From positions 1 through 44,943 of IMG/VR virus record IMGVR_UViG_3300021138_000049: a DNA stretch of 44,943 nt. The stretch is one strand, 5' to 3'. Both the position numbers and the translations under genes were made by a program. The notes under the pieces are model-generated. The model ran no database searches and was not told the origin of the DNA. It saw nothing but the letters and a program-made list of their open reading frames with translations. Positions 40,118 to 44,943 of the stretch are shown piece by piece. How positions within the stretch are numbered: the stretch's first letter is position 1; every line of letters begins with the position of its first letter. This DNA comes from a virus.

Positions 40118-42235
40118 ATGAAACCAGTACTAATTGTTGAAAACAATACAAGTCCTTTAAGTCTATATGAAAGCACTCAAACAGGCAAGAAAGATTATGT
40201 TTTAGGTGGTATATTCACTGAATTCGGTGTTAAAAACCGTAATGAAAGAATATACACAGCTGACAAATTCATTCCATGCTTAGATGAACTTAATGAAAGA
40301 ATCAGTACTATGGGTGTAGTTTATGGTGAGTTCGACCACCCTGATGTTTTTGACACATCACTTTCAAGAGCTTCTCACCTTATCAGAAGTGTAAATTATG
40401 TCAAAGAACATAATAGAGTTGATGGTAAAATCAAACTATTAAATACCTATTGGGGTAAAGAAGCAAAAGCTTTAGTTGATGATGGTTGTCCAGTTTTTGT
40501 TTCATCAAGAGCTGCTGGTATTACAGAAGCTGATGGAACTGTAACATTAAAAAAATTATTTACTTATGATATAGTTGCTGATCCGGGTTTCGCATCAGCT
40601 AAATTAAGCTCAATCAATGAGTCATTAAACTATTCAAATAACACCAACTTTAGGATATATGAAATGTCCGATGAGTCAAAAATTAACGATTTATTCAACA
40701 TGAACAAAGATCAATTTGTTACCAAAAATCAGTTAACCGACTATTCTAAGTATATCATCAATGAGATATCATCTACTAAGAAAGAAGTTAGAACTGCATT
40801 AAAATCTGGTAACTTAAATCCGAAAAAGCTAGAACAACTCTTAGAATACTACGAAGAGTTACAAAAAACTAACGACCAAGTAGTTAAGTACTTAGATTAC
40901 TTAGCTGAGAAGGTACAAATTGTTGTTAATGAAAACAAATCATTAAAATCAACAACTGACAAATTAGTTAGTCACAATGACTACTTAGCAGAAAACTTAG
41001 AAAAAGCTATCAATTATTCTGAGTATGTAGCAGAAAATTTAGATAAGAATATTTCTTACTCTGAATATATCGCTGAAAACTTAGACAAAAACATTGTTTA
41101 CTCTGAATATATCGCTGAGAATTTAGATAAGAATATTTCTTACTCTGAATATATCGCTGAGAACTTAGACAAAAACATTGCTTACTCTGAATATATCGCT
41201 GAAAACTTAGACAAAAACATTGCTTACTCTGAATATATCGCTGAGAATTTAGATAAGAATATTTCTTACTCTGAATATATCGCAGAAAATTTAGATAACA
41301 CAATTGCTTATTCTGAATATTTAGCAGAACATGTAGAAGGTAACATCGCCTACTCTGAATACATCGCTGAACATTTAGATGATAATATCGCTTATGCAGA
41401 ATACATTGCTGAGAATTTAGATAAAACTGTTTCTTATGCAGGTATGATTTCTGAAAAATTAAATGGCGGTAAATTATTTGAAAACAATGGTGAATCATTA
41501 CCAAGTTTAAAAGACGCTGGTTTTGAAATGTTACCAGAATTTGAAGAAGAAGAAGAAGAAGGGTGGAATGATCACGAAGAAGAAGAAGAAGGACATGAGG
41601 GACATGAGGGACATGAGGGTCATGAAGGACATGAAGGACATGAAGATCATGAAAGTCACGAAGAAGAAGAAGAAGGGCATGAGGAAGACGAAAAAATGGA
41701 AGAAAATTTTGATGGTAAGTCAGACAGTGATTTATCAAAACAAATAGACAAACTAATAGAAGAAGCTAAAAAACGTAAAGTTTCTGAATCTAGCGATTTG
41801 CATTTCTTGAAGTTTTTAAACAAGTCTCAAGTTGATAGTTTTTACGAATTATCAAATGAAGATCAAGAACAAGTAAAACTTTATATAAACGAAAGAAGTT
41901 ATTTTACAAGTTCTGAAGTTATAAAACTTATCACTGAAGCACTTTCAGTTAAGAATGAAAAAATCGAGGACAAATTAGTCAGATTGATGCCTGAAAACAT
42001 TAAGCCAATCTGGAGTCAATTAAACGAGGGTTCTAAAAAATCTATCTTATCACAAGCTAGATTATATCCAGAATTGAATACCGAATCTAAAATCGAACAT
42101 TTCTGGTTAACTAGAAACCTTAAGAAAAATGAATCTGTAACAAAGAAATTAGTTGCACACGAAAGTTTAATTCAAGAAGATAGACTTTCTGATAGTGAAG
42201 TTAATTTAATCATGGAAAGATTCAAAAACCTTTAA
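40118..42235 (+). CDS. gp21: Prohead protease (gp21-like) fused to scaffold-like coiled coil
   Basis: A 705-residue protein. Residues 1-165 fit the T4 gp21 / S77-type maturation protease: GGIFTEFGVKNRNERIYTAD, the catalytic His in GEFDHP (His74), LSRASHLI (His87) and the nucleophile region VFVSSRAAG (Ser129/130). SINE/S at 165-169 and SLYE/S at 15-19 look like self-cleavage sites. From about 290 come ten exact-length 14-residue repeats (YSEYIAENLDKNIA type), two heptads each, expected to form a coiled coil. An acidic His/Glu region (about 470-530) and a helical end follow. In T4 the scaffold gp22 is separate, so this looks like a protease-scaffold fusion. It is followed by gp23. Confidence 0.8.
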   Translation: MKPVLIVENNTSPLSLYESTQTGKKDYVLGGIFTEFGVKNRNERIYTADKFIPCLDELNERISTMGVVYGEFDHPDVFDTSLSRASHLIRSVNYVKEHNRVDGKIKLLNTYWGKEAKALVDDGCPVFVSSRAAGITEADGTVTLKKLFTYDIVADPGFASAKLSSINESLNYSNNTNFRIYEMSDESKINDLFNMNKDQFVTKNQLTDYSKYIINEISSTKKEVRTALKSGNLNPKKLEQLLEYYEELQKTNDQVVKYLDYLAEKVQIVVNENKSLKSTTDKLVSHNDYLAENLEKAINYSEYVAENLDKNISYSEYIAENLDKNIVYSEYIAENLDKNISYSEYIAENLDKNIAYSEYIAENLDKNIAYSEYIAENLDKNISYSEYIAENLDNTIAYSEYLAEHVEGNIAYSEYIAEHLDDNIAYAEYIAENLDKTVSYAGMISEKLNGGKLFENNGESLPSLKDAGFEMLPEFEEEEEEGWNDHEEEEEGHEGHEGHEGHEGHEGHEDHESHEEEEEGHEEDEKMEENFDGKSDSDLSKQIDKLIEEAKKRKVSESSDLHFLKFLNKSQVDSFYELSNEDQEQVKLYINERSYFTSSEVIKLITEALSVKNEKIEDKLVRLMPENIKPIWSQLNEGSKKSILSQARLYPELNTESKIEHFWLTRNLKKNESVTKKLVAHESLIQEDRLSDSEVNLIMERFKNL
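41015..41434 (+). repeat. Ten tandem 42-base units
   Basis: Period exactly 42 bases (14 codons), each encoding YSEYIAENLDKN(I)x. Inner copies are almost identical at the DNA level (for example TCTGAATATATCGCTGA shared), with outer copies more diverged (YLAEHVEGNIA). Partial units flank the array. It shows recent expansion and likely length variation. Confidence 0.9.
41591..41661 (+). repeat. Tandem 9-base GGACATGAG units
   Basis: About eight units coding for Gly-His-Glu (later Asp-His-Glu, Ser-His-Glu), inside an acidic region of the protease-scaffold protein. The His/Glu density suggests metal binding or pH response. Confidence 0.8.
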
Positions 42236-42280
42236 TCTTTATAACAAAATTATAAAGACCAAAAAACAAAAAAAATTCAA

Positions 42281-43945
42281 ATGTCAAACATTAGAATAGA
42301 CAAACAAAAAGCCTACAAAAAATGGGCTCCAGTATTAGAGAACATGGGAGTTCAAGGCGAAGAAAGATTAGATTGGATGTCAGAATATGCTGAGTACCAC
42401 TCAATCAATGAAAACGCATACCTTAACGCAGGTATCGCAGGTATGGGTAACGTAGTAGCTCCTCAACCAGCTGCTTACTCAGGACAAACTGTAAACACTA
42501 CAGGTACTCAAGTTGGTTCTGGTGACTTAGGTCAAAACTTATTACCAGTAGCAATGAAGATTGCAGCTCAAACAATTGGTCTTGACCTTGTTGCTGTAAA
42601 ACCTTCTCCAGGTCCAAAAATCGACTTGTTATACATCGATTTCCAATACGATGATTTACAAGGTCCTGATTTCAGACCACAATTATTCAAATTGAATAGT
42701 GATAACTCAAGTGCTGTTATTAGTGCTATTACTGCTGACTTAGCTTCTGCAAGTATCACTCAGACAGTAGGTGGCTTATCAGGTGGTAGATTATGGTATA
42801 ACATCAGCTCTAGTGGCAATGGTTCTACTACTGATCCTAGCCCAAGCAATCACCAAAATATCGTAGAGTTCTTAGGATTCTCTCGTATTGATGGTTTACC
42901 AATGTTTAAGGCTTACAGACAAGCTAACGCAGTTGGATACGGTGGAACTCCGGTTACTGCTCCTTATACATTCGACCAAACTTTAAACACATTTACACCA
43001 AGCGCATCAATGCTTTCTCAAATCATTTATGTGAGCACTGTAGGTGTTACGGCTAGCAATCCTCAAGTTGAATTAATTTCAGCTTTAGAAGACCATATTC
43101 CTGGTTTCGTTTCTAACTGGACTTCTGCTGGTAATTTCCCTGGTCAATATCCAATGGGAAGAGGTGATGATGACAACACTTATGCTGGTGTAATCGGACC
43201 TAAAATTTCTTCTAAAACTGTTGCAGTTGGTAGTATTGAAGTATCTTCAGCATTAAGAAGAACTGAAATTGAAGATATCAAAGCTAACACTGGTATGGAT
43301 ATCGTTCAAAAAATGGAGTCTATCCTTGTTAACGAATTGTCTCAAACAATTTCTAAACAAATCGTAGCTAAAATCTTCGAATTAGGTGTATTAAACAAAC
43401 AATCTGCTCCTGTAAGAAGTGGTGTTTCTATCTTCGATTTAAACACAAACTACGTAGCATCTGGCCCAGGTGGTGAAACTACACACGCTGTACAAAGAAA
43501 GTTAATCACTAAATTAGTACACGCTTCTAACTTCATCGCAACTGAAGGTCGTGTTGGACCAGCTCAATTCGCTGTTACAAACGGAGGTTTAGCAGCAGCT
43601 TTCATGGATATCGCTGGTTACACTATTAACCCAGTTAAATCTAAATTAAACGGATCAGGTCAATTATACCCTGTAGGTCAAATCGGTGATATCACTATAT
43701 ATGTTGATCCTTACATGAAGTATAACGACGACAGAATTGTTATCGGTAGAAAGAACAATCCTGATCAACCTGGTGTTATCTTTGTTCCATATTTAATGGC
43801 ACAATCTATTAGCATCATTTCTGAAGCTACTTTCGCTCCAAGAATGCTTTTACGTTCTAGATATGCTGTAGCTGAAGTTGGTTGGTATCCTCAAAAACAA
43901 TATATGCAAATCAACGTTACTGACGCTGGTGGTTACCTTAACTAA
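42281..43945 (+). CDS. gp23: Major capsid protein (T4 gp23-like)
   Basis: A 554-residue shell protein. The N-terminal 44 residues look like the gp23 propeptide: KAYKKWAPVLENMGV, WMSEYAEYHSINE/NAYLN, with a prohead-protease site (INE) after Glu44. The mature part has GVIGPKISSKTVAVGSIEVSSALRRTEIEDIKANTGMDIVQKMES in the central region (first and last pieces given here only as a guide), and the C-terminus has DPYMKYNDDRIVIGRK and LLRSRYAVAEVGWYPQKQYM, all typical of gp23. T4 gp23 is 521 residues. Codons are richer in C-ending forms (AAC, TTC, ATC) than in neighbouring genes, as expected for the most expressed protein. A strong terminator follows. Confidence 0.92.
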   Translation: MSNIRIDKQKAYKKWAPVLENMGVQGEERLDWMSEYAEYHSINENAYLNAGIAGMGNVVAPQPAAYSGQTVNTTGTQVGSGDLGQNLLPVAMKIAAQTIGLDLVAVKPSPGPKIDLLYIDFQYDDLQGPDFRPQLFKLNSDNSSAVISAITADLASASITQTVGGLSGGRLWYNISSSGNGSTTDPSPSNHQNIVEFLGFSRIDGLPMFKAYRQANAVGYGGTPVTAPYTFDQTLNTFTPSASMLSQIIYVSTVGVTASNPQVELISALEDHIPGFVSNWTSAGNFPGQYPMGRGDDDNTYAGVIGPKISSKTVAVGSIEVSSALRRTEIEDIKANTGMDIVQKMESILVNELSQTISKQIVAKIFELGVLNKQSAPVRSGVSIFDLNTNYVASGPGGETTHAVQRKLITKLVHASNFIATEGRVGPAQFAVTNGGLAAAFMDIAGYTINPVKSKLNGSGQLYPVGQIGDITIYVDPYMKYNDDRIVIGRKNNPDQPGVIFVPYLMAQSISIISEATFAPRMLLRSRYAVAEVGWYPQKQYMQINVTDAGGYLN

Positions 43946-43961
43946 TACATATATTAGTCTT

Positions 43962-43991
43962 AAAAAAACCCTCTCATTTGAGAGGGTTTTT
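43962..43991 (+). terminator. Terminator after major capsid gene
   Basis: CCCTCTC/GAGAGGG stem (43969-43975 and 43980-43986), loop ATTT, preceded by A7 and followed by T5. It is rho-independent in form and 17 bases after the gp23 stop. Confidence 0.88.
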
Positions 43992-44012
43992 CATTTAAAG
44001 GGAAATGCATTA

Positions 44013-44023
44013 TTTAATATATA
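44013..44023 (+). promoter_or_regulatory. Late-type promoter motif before HEG 9
   Basis: TTTAATATATA, 20 bases before the endonuclease ATG and after the gp23 terminator. Confidence 0.45.
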
Positions 44024-44043
44024 TCTGAAACAACATTTGCACG

Positions 44044-44943
44044 ATGAATACGGAAAAAATTAAAATATTAAATGATATAACTCAAAATAAATCAAATAGA
44101 CTTCGCGAATCTTATTTAAAAAAAAATTATATTAATATTTATAATGATATACAATCATATTGTAGTAATATACCTGACTTACCATTTATTCAAAAGATAT
44201 GGCATTGGACAAATGATATGAATAGTTATTTTTTATGTAAATGTGGTAAGAAAACATCATTTAATAGAAATTGGATTGAAGGGTATAGAAAAAACTGTTC
44301 TGCTAAATGTTCACAATCAGAAAATGATGTAAAGGAAAAAAGAAAAAAGACAACTATAGAAAAATATGGGGTTGATAATATTGCAAAAATAGAATCTATA
44401 AAAATAAAAACAGAAAAGACAAACATTGAAAAATATGGATACAAATCATCATTTCAAAATATAGATGTTAAAAATAAATGGAGAAAAACAATTATAGAAA
44501 AATATGGAACTGATCATTATTTTAAAACAGATGAATTTAAAATAAAAACTAAAAAATATTACTTAGAAAAATATGGAGTTGAGCATCAGTTAGATATAGA
44601 ATATGTTAAACAAAGGATAAAAGAAACATGTATTAGAAAATATGGAGTTAATACTTATTTAAATACGGATCATTCAAGATCTTGTATCAAAAAATATAAT
44701 AGATCTTCTTATGAGGATGAAATTATCAATTGGATTAAGTCAATGGGTATATATGTTGAATCATCAAGTAGAATAATAAGTCCGATGATAATAGATATAT
44801 ATCTACCCGATAATAAAATAGCAATAGAATTTAATGGATTATATTGGCATTCTGAAATATTTAAAGATAAAAATTATCATATAGAAAAAACAAAAAGATG
44901 TGATAATATAGGTATATCATTAATACATATTTGGGAAGATGAT
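44044..44943 (+). CDS. Homing endonuclease 9 (partial, runs off the window)
   Basis: An open frame of 300 codons with no stop before the window end. The N-terminus has a Cys cluster (FLCKCGKK, then NCSAKCSQS). Six repeats follow: KYGVDNIAKIES, KYGYKSSFQN, KYGTDHYFKTDE, KYGVEHQLDIE, KYGVNTYLNTD and a last partial one. Then come the nuclease motifs IIDIYLP, IAIEFNGLYWHSEI and, at the edge, HIWEDD. The GNAT-like end, if present, lies beyond the window. It is placed directly behind the major capsid gene and its terminator, with its own late-type motif. Confidence 0.88.
   Translation, partial: MNTEKIKILNDITQNKSNRLRESYLKKNYINIYNDIQSYCSNIPDLPFIQKIWHWTNDMNSYFLCKCGKKTSFNRNWIEGYRKNCSAKCSQSENDVKEKRKKTTIEKYGVDNIAKIESIKIKTEKTNIEKYGYKSSFQNIDVKNKWRKTIIEKYGTDHYFKTDEFKIKTKKYYLEKYGVEHQLDIEYVKQRIKETCIRKYGVNTYLNTDHSRSCIKKYNRSSYEDEIINWIKSMGIYVESSSRIISPMIIDIYLPDNKIAIEFNGLYWHSEIFKDKNYHIEKTKRCDNIGISLIHIWEDD

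Noticed and set aside
41015-41434. CRISPR-like regular spacing
   Set aside because: Units are contiguous without unique spacers, and the period is codon-exact within a coding frame.
41010-41738. Long minus-strand open frame opposite the protease-scaffold repeats (His/Leu/Gln-rich)
   Set aside because: It is a mirror of the 42-base repeats and acidic codons of the plus-strand gene. It has no motif and an unnatural composition.
1-44943. tRNA genes
   Set aside because: No stretch with a T-loop GTTCGAAT-like core and matching acceptor stem was noticed by eye. A tRNA search program would be needed to exclude them.

Overview
The window is part of a strongly AT-rich genome of a T4-type contractile-tailed phage. 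By sequence pattern it carries counterparts of T4 gp19 (tail tube), gp18 (sheath), gp17 (large terminase), gp55 (late sigma), gp15 (tail completion), gp44 (clamp loader), gp25 (baseplate wedge), gp4 (head completion), gp20 (portal), gp21 (prohead protease) and gp23 (major capsid). No ribosomal, metabolic-operon or chromosomal genes are seen. Two minus-strand promoters fit the TTTG/TAnnTTTG type of Bacteroidota, and Shine-Dalgarno sequences are mostly absent, so a Bacteroidota host is likely but not proven.

Layout. 1-5.9 kb: tail tube, two homing endonucleases (HEGs) and small accessory genes, including a ParB-like and a riboflavin-kinase-like protein. 5.9-13.1 kb (minus): giant tail sheath and two virion-type proteins. 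13.2-16.8 kb: small proteins, a HAD-like fusion and a likely small terminase. 16.9-20.6 kb: large terminase gene broken inside its Walker A codons by an atypically split intein, with a free-standing Vsr-like HEG between the halves. 20.6-25.5 kb: ClpS, zinc-ribbon and HAD genes (minus), a membrane/coiled-coil pair, several proteins with an MKYLKxFE leader and a methyltransferase remnant. 25.5-33 kb: three HEGs, gp55, an unknown structural-type protein and gp15. 33-37.4 kb: gp44, gp25, gp4 and another HEG. 37.5-44 kb: portal, HEG fragment, protease-scaffold fusion and major capsid protein. The window ends inside another HEG.

Three themes link the genes. (1) HEGs: nine HEGs or fragments take up roughly a quarter of the window. 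All have Vsr/EDxHD-type nuclease motifs or derive from such genes, nearly all lie next to T4 core genes, and most carry a TTTTAATATATA-like promoter. Several end on the start codon of the next gene. (2) Late control: the same TTTTAATATATA-like motif precedes virion genes and HEGs, often only 4-8 bases before the ATG, and a gp55-like sigma factor that could read it is encoded here. (3) Head-targeted proteins: at least eight proteins begin with an MKYLKxFExF-like leader, often followed by an (I/L)xE site like the one seen in gp23 and the protease. This resembles the T4 capsid-targeting sequence cut by gp21.

The most exciting system is the fractured terminase. To make a working packaging motor, two polypeptides would have to be joined by protein trans-splicing exactly at the GK/T of the ATP-binding loop. 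No tRNA genes or CRISPR arrays were seen.
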